From contig NZ_CP125642.1 of NCBI RefSeq assembly GCF_030053155.1, positions 124,001-188,000 on the forward strand: a stretch of DNA of 64,000 nucleotides, written 5' to 3'. Shown piece after piece: positions 17,332-26,471 of this stretch; within the stretch, counting starts at the first letter, position 1, and each line of letters starts with the position of its first letter. The notes beneath the pieces were generated by a model. It was not told the DNA's origin, searched no databases, and saw nothing but the letters and a program-made list of their open reading frames with translations. The stretch comes from Rhizobium sp. BT03. Lineage in GTDB: Bacteria; Pseudomonadota; Alphaproteobacteria; Rhizobiales; Rhizobiaceae. Made by a program: the position numbers and the translations under genes.

Positions 17332-18108
17332 ATGACCCAGTCGATAGCGATCGTGACCGGCGCGGCCGGCGATATCGGCGCGGCGATTGCCGCCCGCCTC
17401 GCCGATGACCATGATGTCGTGCTGCTCGCCGATATCGATGCCGCGGCGGCGGCGGCCGTCGCTTCGAAGCTCGGCCCGGCCGATCGCTTCGTCGCTGCCG
17501 GCTGTGATGTGACCAGCGAGGCGAGCATAGCGGAATTGGTCAGCCGCGCCGCCGAGGCCGGCGTGGTGCGAACCCTGGTCAACAATGCCGGTGCGGCGCG
17601 GGCCACCAGCCTGCACGAGACGACGCCGGAGATCTGGCGGGCGGACAATGCGCTCAATCTCGAAGCCGCCTTCCTGTGTTTCCGCGCCTTCGAACCGATG
17701 CTGAAGGCGTCGAAGGGCTCCGTCGTCAACATCGCCTCGGTCAACGGCATGAATGTCTTCGGGCACCCGGCCTATAGCGCCGCCAAGGCCGGCCTGCTGC
17801 ATTTCACCCGGCTGGTCGCCGTCGAATACGGCAAGTTCGGCATCCGCTCCAACGCCGTCGCGCCCGGCACGGTGAAGACGCAGGCCTGGGAGAAACGCGC
17901 CGCCGCCAATCCGAATGTCTTCGAGGAAGCGCGCCGCTGGTATCCGCTGCAGCGGGTCGTCGATCCCCGGGATGTCGCCAATGCCGTCGGCTTCCTGGCC
18001 GGTCCGCTCGCCGCCGCCATTACGGGCGTCTGCCTGCCCGTCGATTGCGGCCTCACCGCCGGCCAGGCCGAACTGGCGCGGACCTTCTCGCAATCGGAGC
18101 ATTATTGA
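17332..18108 (+). CDS. Short-chain dehydrogenase/reductase (SDR)
   Basis: 258-residue classical SDR. The cofactor motif TGAAGDIGAAIA is at about residues 10-21, NNAG near 83-86, the catalytic serine in NIASVNGM, and the Y-x-x-x-K pair in YSAAKAG. The C-terminus GVCLPVDCGLTAG is typical. The ATG at 17332 is preceded by GACGGAAA; earlier in-frame codons lie inside the RpiR gene. It is probably an NAD(P)-linked alcohol/keto step in the same pathway as ridA and rpiR. Substrate unknown. Confidence 0.88.
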   Translation: MTQSIAIVTGAAGDIGAAIAARLADDHDVVLLADIDAAAAAAVASKLGPADRFVAAGCDVTSEASIAELVSRAAEAGVVRTLVNNAGAARATSLHETTPEIWRADNALNLEAAFLCFRAFEPMLKASKGSVVNIASVNGMNVFGHPAYSAAKAGLLHFTRLVAVEYGKFGIRSNAVAPGTVKTQAWEKRAAANPNVFEEARRWYPLQRVVDPRDVANAVGFLAGPLAAAITGVCLPVDCGLTAGQAELARTFSQSEHY

Positions 18109-18206
18109 AATTCAGGGCTGCGATCTTCGAGCTGAAACGATAGCATGATCTTCCGGACTGCCCGCCGCGGCTGCGCCTGCCGATTTCCCTGACAATTGAT
18201 GACCCC

Positions 18207-19430
18207 ATGAGCCGCCTCTTCCCCGACGTTTTCCGCAATCCGGCGATCCGCGCCAGCATGATCGCCATTTTTACTTTCGGAATGGCGGGGGCGATGACGG
18301 CGCCCTATCGCTCGATCGTCGGCATCCGCGAACTGGGCCTGAGCGATGGCCTCTATTCCTTCTTGAGCTTCGCCTCGGCGGCGGTGAACGTCGTCGTCAG
18401 CGTCCTGCTCGGCAATCTTGCCGACCGGCTCGGCGAATACCGTTCGGCGATGATCGGCGCTTGCATCTTCGGCATCGTCGGTTACGGCATGGTCTATGCC
18501 TTTCCGAGCGCGGCCATCTTCGCCATCAGCGGGCTGCTGCCATTGCCGATCTTCGGGGCGCTGAATTCGCTGCTGTTTGCCAATGCGCGCGCGGCGATGC
18601 AGGGCATGAACCGGAATGACATGGTGACGGCCAATTCAGGCGTGCGCGCGATGATCTCGCTCTCCTGGGTGCTGATCCCAGGCATTACCGGCCTGGTGCT
18701 TTCGGGCGCATCGAGCATGCTGCCGGCCTATCTCTTCGCCGCCGTCTCCTGCCTGCTATGCCAGGCCATCATCCTCTTCGCCTTGCCGAAGCGGGCGGGA
18801 ACGGAGATGGCCGCGGCTCACCACCTCAGCTATCTCGGGGCGCTCAGGCAGGTGGTTTCGCCGCGGATTTCGGCGCATATCGCAGGGGTGGCGCTGATCA
18901 CCAGCACGCTGCATCTCAATGACGCGCTTTTGCCGCTGATCGCCACAGGTGCTGCGCATGGCGGGCTGAGCGATGTCGGCATCCTTGTCGGCATCGTCGC
19001 GCTTCTGGAGGTCGTCTTCATCATCGTCTGGTCGCGGATTGCGCGGAAGACCGGCCAGATGACGGCGCTTGCCGCCGGCACGATCATCTATGCCCTGTTC
19101 CTAAGCCTTCTCGGCTTTGCCTCGCAGCCGTGGCACCTCTATGCGCTGACCTTGCTCGCCGGCATCGGGGCTGCGGCGATCATCAGCATTCCGATCACCT
19201 ATCTGCAGGATCTCATTGCCGATCGGCCGGGCCTCGGCAGCGCGCTGATCTCGGTCAATATTTTTGCGAGTGCGGGGATCGGCGCACTGGTCTTTGCTGT
19301 CGGCACATCGGTCGCGGGTTATTCCGGAACCGCCATTCTGAGCGCCGTCACCGGCCTGTCAGGAATCACGATCCTCGGCCTGCTGCAGCGGCGCCTTGCC
19401 GTTGCGCGTGCCGATGCCGAGGTTGAATAG
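18207..19430 (+). CDS. Major facilitator superfamily transporter
   Basis: 407 residues with about 12 hydrophobic segments and a central cytoplasmic loop around residues 190-215 (LPKRAGTEMAAAHHL). The cytoplasmic loop between helices 2 and 3 carries NLADRLGEYRSA, the MFS motif A region. It resembles set/sugar-efflux type carriers, but direction and substrate cannot be told. It follows the SDR gene by 98 bases and precedes a ROK regulator, so it may be the transporter of this catabolic group. Confidence 0.85.
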   Translation: MSRLFPDVFRNPAIRASMIAIFTFGMAGAMTAPYRSIVGIRELGLSDGLYSFLSFASAAVNVVVSVLLGNLADRLGEYRSAMIGACIFGIVGYGMVYAFPSAAIFAISGLLPLPIFGALNSLLFANARAAMQGMNRNDMVTANSGVRAMISLSWVLIPGITGLVLSGASSMLPAYLFAAVSCLLCQAIILFALPKRAGTEMAAAHHLSYLGALRQVVSPRISAHIAGVALITSTLHLNDALLPLIATGAAHGGLSDVGILVGIVALLEVVFIIVWSRIARKTGQMTALAAGTIIYALFLSLLGFASQPWHLYALTLLAGIGAAAIISIPITYLQDLIADRPGLGSALISVNIFASAGIGALVFAVGTSVAGYSGTAILSAVTGLSGITILGLLQRRLAVARADAEVE

Positions 19431-19505
19431 ACCTGACAAAGAATGTGGCTTTCATCGCTATCCGTCTTGTGACAAGGGTGAGGCACCATTTCCTTTGAAG
19501 GTCAC

Positions 19506-20708
19506 ATGAAGGCGATTTCCGGCACGAATCTCGAGCAGGCCAAATCTCACAACCGGCGTGTGGTGATCGAGGCCGTGCGGACGCACGGTCCCTTGTCGCG
19601 CGCGGCGATCGCCCGGATGACGGCGCTGACCGCCCAGACCGTGTCGAATATCGTCGAGGAACTGGAGCGCTCGCATCTTCTCGTTCCGGCCGAGGCGCAG
19701 AAGCTGGCGCGCGGCCAGCCGATCATCCCCTATTCGATCAATCCCGCCGGCGCCTATTCGATCGGCCTCGAGCTTGGCCGCCAGCGCGCCAGCGGCGTCC
19801 TGACGGATCTTTCCGGCGCCGTCTGCGCCCGCATCGAGCGCCATGTCGAACATCCCGATCCGCAGAGGGCGATGCCGGTTCTGCAAGCGCTCGTCGAGGA
19901 TCTGCAGCAGGCATTCGCCTTCGACCGGCACCGGCTGCTCGGCGTCGGCATGGCCCTGCCCGGCCGGTATGCCGCTGGCGGCATCACTTCGCTCAGCCCG
20001 CAGAACCTGCCCGGCTGGCAGGATTTTCCGGTCGGGCATGAGCTGGAGCAGCGGGTCAAGGTGCCGGTGCTGGTCGAAAACGATGCGACATCAGCCGCGA
20101 TCGGCGAGCGTCTTCACGGCGTCGCCCGCGGTTTGAGCAGTTTCGTCTATCTGTTTCTGGCCGGCGGCGGCGGCATCGGCGCCGGAATGTTCCTCGACGG
20201 CCATCTCTATAAGGGCAGCCGCAACAATGCCGGCGAGATCGGCCATATCATCGTCGAGCCGCACGGCAAACTCTGCAGCTGCGGCAAGCGCGGCTGCCTC
20301 GACCGCTACGTCTCGCCGACCGTCGCTTACGAATTCATGGGCATCGCCAATGCCGAGGAGCTATCGCCCGACGATCTCGACGCGCGGATCGCCGAGGGCG
20401 GCGAAGGCCTGGACGCCTGGCTCGGCCAGGCCGTCCAGCCGCTGCGGCAGACCCTCGACTTCCTCGAACTCGCCTTCGATCCGCAGACCATCGTGCTCGG
20501 CGGCAGTATCTCGACCTCGCTGATGGCCCGGCTTGCCGAGCGGCTGGAGCCGCTGCACACCCCGATCGACCCCAATCAAAAGCGGATGGTGCCCCGCGTC
20601 ATGATCGGCATGACCGGCAAGGATACCGCGATCCTCGGCGCCGCCGCCCTGCCGATCTTTTCCGAAACCAATCCACGCTTCGACGTCCTGCAAAAGCCGG
20701 TCGGCTGA
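19506..20708 (+). CDS. ROK-family transcriptional regulator (NagC/XylR type)
   Basis: 400 residues. A winged HTH covers residues about 15-70 (LSRAAIARMTALTAQTVSNIVEEL) and is followed by a ROK kinase-like domain with VENDATSAAIGE and the cysteine cluster CSCGKRGCLDRY that binds zinc in ROK proteins. Such proteins sense sugars such as GlcNAc, xylose or glucose; the ligand here is unknown. It starts with ATG 19506 after a GAAGG and lies 75 bases after the MFS gene. It could also influence the GH20/Dpp locus at 24399-31818, although that is not shown. Confidence 0.88.
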   Translation: MKAISGTNLEQAKSHNRRVVIEAVRTHGPLSRAAIARMTALTAQTVSNIVEELERSHLLVPAEAQKLARGQPIIPYSINPAGAYSIGLELGRQRASGVLTDLSGAVCARIERHVEHPDPQRAMPVLQALVEDLQQAFAFDRHRLLGVGMALPGRYAAGGITSLSPQNLPGWQDFPVGHELEQRVKVPVLVENDATSAAIGERLHGVARGLSSFVYLFLAGGGGIGAGMFLDGHLYKGSRNNAGEIGHIIVEPHGKLCSCGKRGCLDRYVSPTVAYEFMGIANAEELSPDDLDARIAEGGEGLDAWLGQAVQPLRQTLDFLELAFDPQTIVLGGSISTSLMARLAERLEPLHTPIDPNQKRMVPRVMIGMTGKDTAILGAAALPIFSETNPRFDVLQKPVG

Positions 20709-20710
20709 TC

Positions 20711-21625
20711 TCACTCGCCCGCCGGCGCCCTCGCCTCTGCTTGCAGCGCGCGGCGGGCTGGAGGCCGCGCAAAGATGACCACGTTGCCGAGAAGCGTCAG
20801 CGCCAGGCCGATCAGGCCGAGACCGGTCCAGTGGTAGCCCTCGAAGACCGTCGACAGCGACAGGGCGACGATCGGGAACAGGACGGTGGCATAGGCGGCG
20901 CGTGAGGAGCCGATGCGCGACACCAGCATGAGGTAGGTGGTGAAGCCGATCACCGATCCGATTGCTGCGAGATAGAGCAGTGCGGCAAGATACCTGATGT
21001 CGGGCGGCGCCACGACCGACGTTTGCGTCACGGCAATCAAGAAGAGGAGGAAAATCGCGCCATAGGTCATGCCCCAGGCATTGGCGGTCAGCGGTGAGAT
21101 CCCGGCCGCGCTGTTTCGGCGCGACGCCATATTGCCGAGCGAGAAGAACAGTGTGCCGAGCGCCGCGAGCCCGATCCCTTTCAACGTGCCCAGATTGAAA
21201 TCGACGCCAATTTCCTCTGCGAACAGCAGGAGGAGGCCGGTGGCGCCGAGCGCGGCTGCCAGAAGCGTGCGGCCGGTAATGCGGTCGCCGAAGAACAGGC
21301 GCGCATTGACGGCATTGTAGATCGTTGCGAGCGAGAAGATCACAGAAATCAGCCCGGACGGGATATAGCCGGCGGCGTTGTAGAAACAAATGAAATTGAG
21401 GCTGAACAGGCAGAGCGCTTGCGCAAGGATGAAAGGCTGATCGCGCAAGGCAGGCAGCTTCAGCCGCCGCATGACAGCCAGGATGGCGACGAGGATCACG
21501 GCCGCGAGCGCAAATCTGTAAAAGACCGAGACCAGGACCGGCACGGGACCGACCTGCATCGCAATGGCGATCCAGGTCGTCCCCCATATCAGGACGGTCG
21601 CGATGAAGAGAGCGGCATTTGCCAT
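20711..21625 (-). CDS. EamA/DMT-family transporter
   Basis: 304 residues with ten hydrophobic segments, the drug/metabolite exporter (two EamA repeats) pattern: MANAALFIATVLIWGTTWIAIAM at the N-terminus, and the second repeat from about residue 145. The ATG at 21625 has GAGG eight bases upstream, so the longer in-frame start at 21724 is rejected. It is convergent with the ROK gene (stops two bases apart) and divergent from the AraC-type regulator at 21779, a common exporter/regulator pairing. Exported compound unknown. Confidence 0.88.
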   Translation of the reverse strand: MANAALFIATVLIWGTTWIAIAMQVGPVPVLVSVFYRFALAAVILVAILAVMRRLKLPALRDQPFILAQALCLFSLNFICFYNAAGYIPSGLISVIFSLATIYNAVNARLFFGDRITGRTLLAAALGATGLLLLFAEEIGVDFNLGTLKGIGLAALGTLFFSLGNMASRRNSAAGISPLTANAWGMTYGAIFLLFLIAVTQTSVVAPPDIRYLAALLYLAAIGSVIGFTTYLMLVSRIGSSRAAYATVLFPIVALSLSTVFEGYHWTGLGLIGLALTLLGNVVIFARPPARRALQAEARAPAGE

Positions 21626-21778
21626 GGAGTGATCCTCGTTTTCTCGATCGATAGGCCAACCGTGAGCCGGGCTCTTGCAGATTCTTGCTACGAAATTTAT
21701 TGCCCCGGACTTCCTGCTCGCCACGCGGACCGTCCACCGGTATTATTCGCGAGGACGTACAGGTGTGAGGAAGAATAG

Positions 21779-22642
21779 GTGAAAGATAGCCGCCTCTCGG
21801 TTTTCAGCTTTTTGTCCGCATCCCCCTCTGCTCTCATGTCGCAGTCGATCGATTTGGGGTTCGGGCGATCGGCGGCCCTCTGGAGCAATGGCAGCGACAG
21901 GATGAGCTATGAGCGGCCGGACGGACATACGTTCAGCCTCTATCTCACCGGCGGCGCCGGAACGCGCCGTCTGGATGGCGGCTCCGCGGCGCGGGGCCGG
22001 CCCGGAGCCCTGTGCATCATGCCGCAGGGGCACTCGTCCGAATGGGAAATCACCGACCCTTTCGAATTCGTCCATCTCTACGTTCCGGACGATCAGATGC
22101 GCCGGATGTTTGCCGAGACGTTTGACCGCGATTCCAGGCTTATGGTCCTTCCCGAAGCGACCTTCGCGGATGCACCCGCCCTGGCGCGTACGCTTCGGCA
22201 GATGACGCAAGCGATGTCGGCGGGCGACCATCTGTTGGCTGAAGAAGCGATGACGCAGACGATCAAGGATTTCTTCGTTGATCCGCGTTACGCAGGGATG
22301 CGTTCCCGCGCCATCAGCGGCGGGCTCGCTCCTCATATCAGGCGCCGGATCGTGGACTATATCGAGGCCCATCTCGACGAGACGATCCGCTTGCAGGATC
22401 TGGCAGCCATCGGGCAGCTCAGCGCCTTTCATTTTCAGCGGATGTTCCGGGCAAGCTATGGTGTGTCCCCGCATGGCTGGGTGGCCCACCGGCGTGTCGA
22501 GCGCGCCAAGTCGATGCTATCAGGCACGGATCCCATCGCGCAGATCGCTTCGGCCTGCGGCTTCAGCAGCCAGAGCCACATGACCCGGGCATTCAAGCTG
22601 GGCACCGGCGTCACGCCCTCTGCCTACCGGCAGCGACCGTGA
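21779..22642 (+). CDS. AraC-family transcriptional regulator
   Basis: 287 residues. The C-terminal pair of helix-turn-helix motifs spans about residues 190-285 (LQDLAAIGQLSAFHFQRMF and IAQIASACGFSSQSHMTRAF), ending with the standard GVTPSAYRQ. The N-terminal half has a cupin-like effector pattern (GALCIMPQGHSSEWEI). GTG at 21779 follows GAGGAAGAATAG; an internal ATG at 21836 is an alternative. It is divergent from the DMT exporter gene, which it probably regulates. Confidence 0.88.
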   Translation: MKDSRLSVFSFLSASPSALMSQSIDLGFGRSAALWSNGSDRMSYERPDGHTFSLYLTGGAGTRRLDGGSAARGRPGALCIMPQGHSSEWEITDPFEFVHLYVPDDQMRRMFAETFDRDSRLMVLPEATFADAPALARTLRQMTQAMSAGDHLLAEEAMTQTIKDFFVDPRYAGMRSRAISGGLAPHIRRRIVDYIEAHLDETIRLQDLAAIGQLSAFHFQRMFRASYGVSPHGWVAHRRVERAKSMLSGTDPIAQIASACGFSSQSHMTRAFKLGTGVTPSAYRQRP

Positions 22643-22654
22643 CGCGCCTCTACC

Positions 22655-23656
22655 TCACTTCACCGCGATGACGACCTTGCCTTTCGCGCGTCCCGTTTCC
22701 ACATAGGCCAGCGCCTCGTTGGTCTTCTCGAATTGGAAGGTCCGGTCGATGACGGGGCGGATGGCGCCTGCCTCGATCAGCGCGGTGATCTTGCCGAGCT
22801 GCGCGCCGTTCGCCGTCATGAAGAGGAAGGAATAGCCGATCCCCCGGCGTTTCGATTTCCGCCGGATGCCGAAGCTCAAGAAGCGCATGACCTGCTGCAG
22901 CGGCCAGCCGAGGCCGTTTTCCCTGGCGAAATCGGGATCGGGCGGACCCGATATCGAGATCAGCTTGCCGCCGGGCTTGAGGACGGCGAGCGATTTCTCC
23001 AGCGTGTCCTTGCCGAGGCTGTTCAGCACGACGTCATAGCCCTTCAGCAGCTTTTCGAAATCGTCCTTCTTGTAATCGACCACCACGTCGGCGCCGAGGC
23101 CTTTCACCAGATCGACGTTTGCCGTGCTCACCGTCGTCGCCACATGGGCGCCGAGATGTTTGGCAAGCTGGATCGCGATGGTGCCGACGCCGCCGGAGCC
23201 CGCATGGATCAGCACCCTCTGCCCCTTCTGCAGCTTGGCGCGCTCGATCAGCGCCTGCCATGCGGTCAGTGCCGCAAGCGGAATGGATGCGGCCTCTTCC
23301 ATGCCGAGATTGGCGGGCTTCAGCGCGAGATCGGCAGCGTCGATGGCAATATACTCCGCGAACGTGCCGATGCGATCCTGGCAGGGCCGTGCATAGACCT
23401 GGTCGCCGGGCTTGAAATGGCCGACATTGGCGCCCACCCGCACCACGACGCCGGCGACATCATTGCCGAGCACCAACGGAAGCCGGTACGGCACGATCAG
23501 CTTGAACTCTCCGTCCCGGATCTTGGCATCCAGCGGGTTGACGCTGGCGGCATGGATCTCGACCATGACGTCATTCTCGCGCAGCTGCGGTTCAGGGCTC
23601 TGGCCGAGCCTGAGGGCGCCGCCTTTCTTGTAGCGATCGATCAGGAATGTTTTCAT
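22655..23656 (-). CDS. NADP-dependent quinone oxidoreductase-like alcohol dehydrogenase (zinc-free MDR)
   Basis: 333-residue medium-chain dehydrogenase/reductase. It has the GroES-like N-terminal domain (LVLGNDVAGVVVRVGANV), the Rossmann motif GSGGVGTIAIQLAKHLGA (about 150-168), and lacks the Cys/His zinc ligands of true alcohol dehydrogenases, as in quinone oxidoreductase/NADP enoyl reductase members. ATG 23656 gives the family N-terminus MKTFLIDRYKKGG. It is divergent from an HxlR regulator over a short palindrome-containing spacer, the usual arrangement for electrophile- or quinone-responsive reductases. Confidence 0.88.
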   Translation of the reverse strand: MKTFLIDRYKKGGALRLGQSPEPQLRENDVMVEIHAASVNPLDAKIRDGEFKLIVPYRLPLVLGNDVAGVVVRVGANVGHFKPGDQVYARPCQDRIGTFAEYIAIDAADLALKPANLGMEEAASIPLAALTAWQALIERAKLQKGQRVLIHAGSGGVGTIAIQLAKHLGAHVATTVSTANVDLVKGLGADVVVDYKKDDFEKLLKGYDVVLNSLGKDTLEKSLAVLKPGGKLISISGPPDPDFARENGLGWPLQQVMRFLSFGIRRKSKRRGIGYSFLFMTANGAQLGKITALIEAGAIRPVIDRTFQFEKTNEALAYVETGRAKGKVVIAVK

Positions 23657-23803
23657 GGCACGAACTTTCGTTTCTGTGAGGAGCCGGCGGCGCGGCAATG
23701 CAGGTTCAATCGGGAAGCCGGTTGAAACCAGGCAATGCCGGGTTCTCTCCTGCTCGTCGACGCGCCTTCGTTTTGACGTGGAACATCCATGCGCAACCTG
23801 TTA

Positions 23804-23828
23804 CTATCAAATCGATAGCTAGTCACTA
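23804..23828. promoter_or_regulatory. Candidate HxlR operator between the divergent reductase and regulator genes
   Basis: Two short dyads lie next to each other: CTATC-N5-GATAG (23804-23818) and TAGT-C-ACTA (23820-23828). They sit 17-41 bases before the HxlR start, in the shared promoter region. HxlR proteins bind such dyads as dimers. No footprint information is available, so this is a candidate only. Confidence 0.45.
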
Positions 23829-23844
23829 CTAAAAAGATATCGAC

Positions 23845-24321
23845 ATGAGGAATCTTTCGGAACAGCCGTGCCTGATCGCCCGCAGCCTGGCGCTTGTCGG
23901 CGATGCGTGGAGCATGCTGATCATGCGCGACGCCCATGCGGGGCTGACCCGCTTCGATGATTTTCGAAAAAGCCTCGGCATCGCCCCGACCATGCTGACG
24001 GGGCGGCTGTCATCGCTGACCGAGGAAGGGCTGCTGCAAAAACGCCGCTATTCCGAGCGTCCGCCGCGCGACGAATATGTGCTGACGGAAGCCGGCCGCG
24101 ACTTTCTGCCGGTGCTGTTTGCGATCGGCGCCTGGGGCCGCAAACACCGCGGCGGCGGTGACGTCACCCGCTTCTTCGACGCCGAGACCGGAACCGAGAT
24201 CGATCCGGTCACCATCGACCGGGCGACTGGCGCTCCTGTTGGAACCCGTCCTATCCGTGTCGCCGCACCCGGCTGTAAGCCGCCTGCGGCGGATGACGAT
24301 GGTGCCGGCAACTCCCCTTGA
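23845..24321 (+). CDS. HxlR-family transcriptional regulator
   Basis: 158 residues. The winged HTH of the HxlR family covers residues about 5-95: CLIARSLALVGDAWSMLIMRDA, the recognition helix near GIAPTMLTGRLSSL, and the wing RRYSERPPRDEYVLTEAGRDF. Cys7 near the N-terminus is the position that senses electrophiles or oxidants in several HxlR proteins. The C-terminal tail beyond residue 125 is rich in Pro/Ala and probably disordered. Divergent from, and probably the repressor of, the reductase at 22655-23656. Confidence 0.9.
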   Translation: MRNLSEQPCLIARSLALVGDAWSMLIMRDAHAGLTRFDDFRKSLGIAPTMLTGRLSSLTEEGLLQKRRYSERPPRDEYVLTEAGRDFLPVLFAIGAWGRKHRGGGDVTRFFDAETGTEIDPVTIDRATGAPVGTRPIRVAAPGCKPPAADDDGAGNSP

Positions 24322-24398
24322 CGCAATGCCGGCATCCTTGCCACCACCGCCTCCCGCGATGGCAAGGATAGTCCGCAAATCAAAGCTCGGCCCGAGCG

Positions 24399-26426
24399 CT
24401 ACGACTGTTGCAGCCCGTAAAGCAGCGGCATCAGCCCTGCGAGCGCCTTGAAGCGTTCCCATGACTTGGAGGAGGGTTTCGTCCAGCCGGTTTCGGCAAG
24501 TCCGGAGATACGCGGGAAAACGAGGCGGTCGAAAACGGCGCGGTCCGTCATCGGTTCCGACCAGATGCAGGCCTGGATGCCGAGCAGTTTCTGTTTCTGC
24601 GCTGCCGTCCAGCCTTTGAGCGGATCGAAATTATAGAGTTTTTCGGCGTCCGACGTTCCCGCCCAGCTGGCGCCGGGCTCGTCCCAGTCCGGCCGCAGCG
24701 CCATGTCGAGGTAATAGACCTGCCCGGGGCAGACGACCATGTCGTACCCGCGTTCGGCAAGTTCGGCCGAGACCTCGACATTGCGCCAGCTGCAGAGATA
24801 GCTCTTCGCTTTGTCGATGACATCGCCGTGGGCCGCCTCTTCCCAGCCGCCGGTGATGCAGCCCTTGCCCGCCAGGAAACGCTGCACCCGTTCCAGGAAC
24901 TCCGCCTGCAGGATGGCCGCGCCTGAGCCATGGATATCATCGGCGCCATGCGTATTGGTGACGACGTTCAGCCGCTTGGCATGCGCATCGGCAACCGCGT
25001 CGCCGGCCACACTGCGAAGGCGGGCGAGCGCTGCGGGCGAGCCGGACCACGCCCCGAGCGGCACCTCGTCGGCGCCGAGATGGATCACCTTGAACGGAAA
25101 GAGCTCGATGAGTTCCGAAAGGATGGTCTCGACGATCTCGTAGGTCTTCTCAAGGGCGGGATTGATGCAATTGTCGGGAAAGCCCTGAACCGAATAATAG
25201 CTGCCGACTTCGGCCGGATCGCGCAGTTCGGGTATCGCCTGCTGCATGGCGTAGCAATGGCCGGGCATGTCGATCTCCGGCACGATCTCGACGCCGAAGC
25301 TCTTTGCCTCAGCGACGATCTCGCGGATGACTGATTTGGGATAATAACCGCCTGTGCGGGCCGGGCTGGAGCCCAGCAGCGGCGGAACGGCAAGGCCGTG
25401 GCCGCGCCAGGCGCCGATTTCGGTCAGCGCGGGATAAGCGTCGATCTCGACGCGCCAGGCCTCGTCGTCGGAAAGGTGCCAGTGGAAGCGGTTGAGCTTG
25501 TTCCAGGCAAGCACCGCGATCAGCTTCTTGACCTCGGCCGCGCCGTAAAACTGGCGGGCGACATCGAGATGCAGGCCGCGCCAGCCCATCGCCGGCTCGT
25601 CGACGATCTCGCCGGCTGCAGGAAACTGGAAGACCCCGGGATGCAGCCTGGCGCCGCGCCAGATCTGGCCGAGCGTCACCAGGCCGTAGAGAAAGCCGGT
25701 CCGGCTGCTTGCCTCGACGGTCAAGGTTTCCTCGTCGAAGCTCAGCCGATAGGCTTCGGGGCCGAAGCCGGCGGCATCCTTCAGGGTGACGGCCACGGCA
25801 CCTTCCGCCTCGGTGCGCACGATGCCTTCGACGGCGAAGAGATGTTCCACCAGCGCCGCGAAGCTCTGCGCCGCCGCCTCCCCTTCGCCGCTCTGCGCCC
25901 GCGGCGCAAAACCGGCCGGCAAGGGACGACGGGAGGCGACCGCCACATGGTTTGGCCAGGGAATGATCGACACCTGAACGGGCGCGTTGGCGGGAACCGG
26001 ATAGATCTCGGCGCCTCGCTTCAGGGCCGCATTGCTGACCGAAGAGCGCGTCGGCTCGATGCCGAGCACGATGGTGCCGCCGTCGGAAAGCGCGAGATAG
26101 GCGCTCGTTGCGCCGTCCGTCCAATGGCGGAACTGCCAGCTCAGCGCGAAAACCGAGATCGTCCAGGTCTCGCCGGCGGCGAGAACAAAATCGGCCGGCG
26201 GCTGGAATTCGGTGAAATTGGAGAGCCGCTTCGAGACCGTCGCACCTTCGACCCGCCCGGCCGGATCGACGCGGCCAGGGCCGCTGACGCAGAGGGAGAA
26301 ATGCGAGAGCGGCTCGCTGCCGAGATTCTTGAGGCGCAGCACATAGGAGAATTCCTTGCCGTCGGCAGGCGGGTTCCAGAGAGTTTCGAGCCGCAGGGCC
26401 TTCGGTCGCGGTGTGGACATGATCAC
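24399..26426 (-). CDS. Beta-N-acetylhexosaminidase, glycoside hydrolase family 20
   Basis: 675 residues. A family-20 N-terminal domain is followed by the catalytic barrel with FHWHLSDDEAWRVEIDAYP, PEIDMPGHC and the catalytic Asp-Glu pair in HLGADEVPLGAW. It removes terminal GlcNAc or GalNAc from oligosaccharides by substrate-assisted catalysis. No signal peptide is visible, so it should act in the cytoplasm on imported oligomers. GTG at 26426 has AAGGA five to six bases upstream; ATG 26420 is the alternative. It is the last gene of a Dpp-type importer operon. Confidence 0.9.
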   Translation of the reverse strand: MIMSTPRPKALRLETLWNPPADGKEFSYVLRLKNLGSEPLSHFSLCVSGPGRVDPAGRVEGATVSKRLSNFTEFQPPADFVLAAGETWTISVFALSWQFRHWTDGATSAYLALSDGGTIVLGIEPTRSSVSNAALKRGAEIYPVPANAPVQVSIIPWPNHVAVASRRPLPAGFAPRAQSGEGEAAAQSFAALVEHLFAVEGIVRTEAEGAVAVTLKDAAGFGPEAYRLSFDEETLTVEASSRTGFLYGLVTLGQIWRGARLHPGVFQFPAAGEIVDEPAMGWRGLHLDVARQFYGAAEVKKLIAVLAWNKLNRFHWHLSDDEAWRVEIDAYPALTEIGAWRGHGLAVPPLLGSSPARTGGYYPKSVIREIVAEAKSFGVEIVPEIDMPGHCYAMQQAIPELRDPAEVGSYYSVQGFPDNCINPALEKTYEIVETILSELIELFPFKVIHLGADEVPLGAWSGSPAALARLRSVAGDAVADAHAKRLNVVTNTHGADDIHGSGAAILQAEFLERVQRFLAGKGCITGGWEEAAHGDVIDKAKSYLCSWRNVEVSAELAERGYDMVVCPGQVYYLDMALRPDWDEPGASWAGTSDAEKLYNFDPLKGWTAAQKQKLLGIQACIWSEPMTDRAVFDRLVFPRISGLAETGWTKPSSKSWERFKALAGLMPLLYGLQQS

Positions 26427-26471
26427 TCTTTCCTTTTGAACATTGGCCTCTTGAGAAGCAGGCTTTTGAAA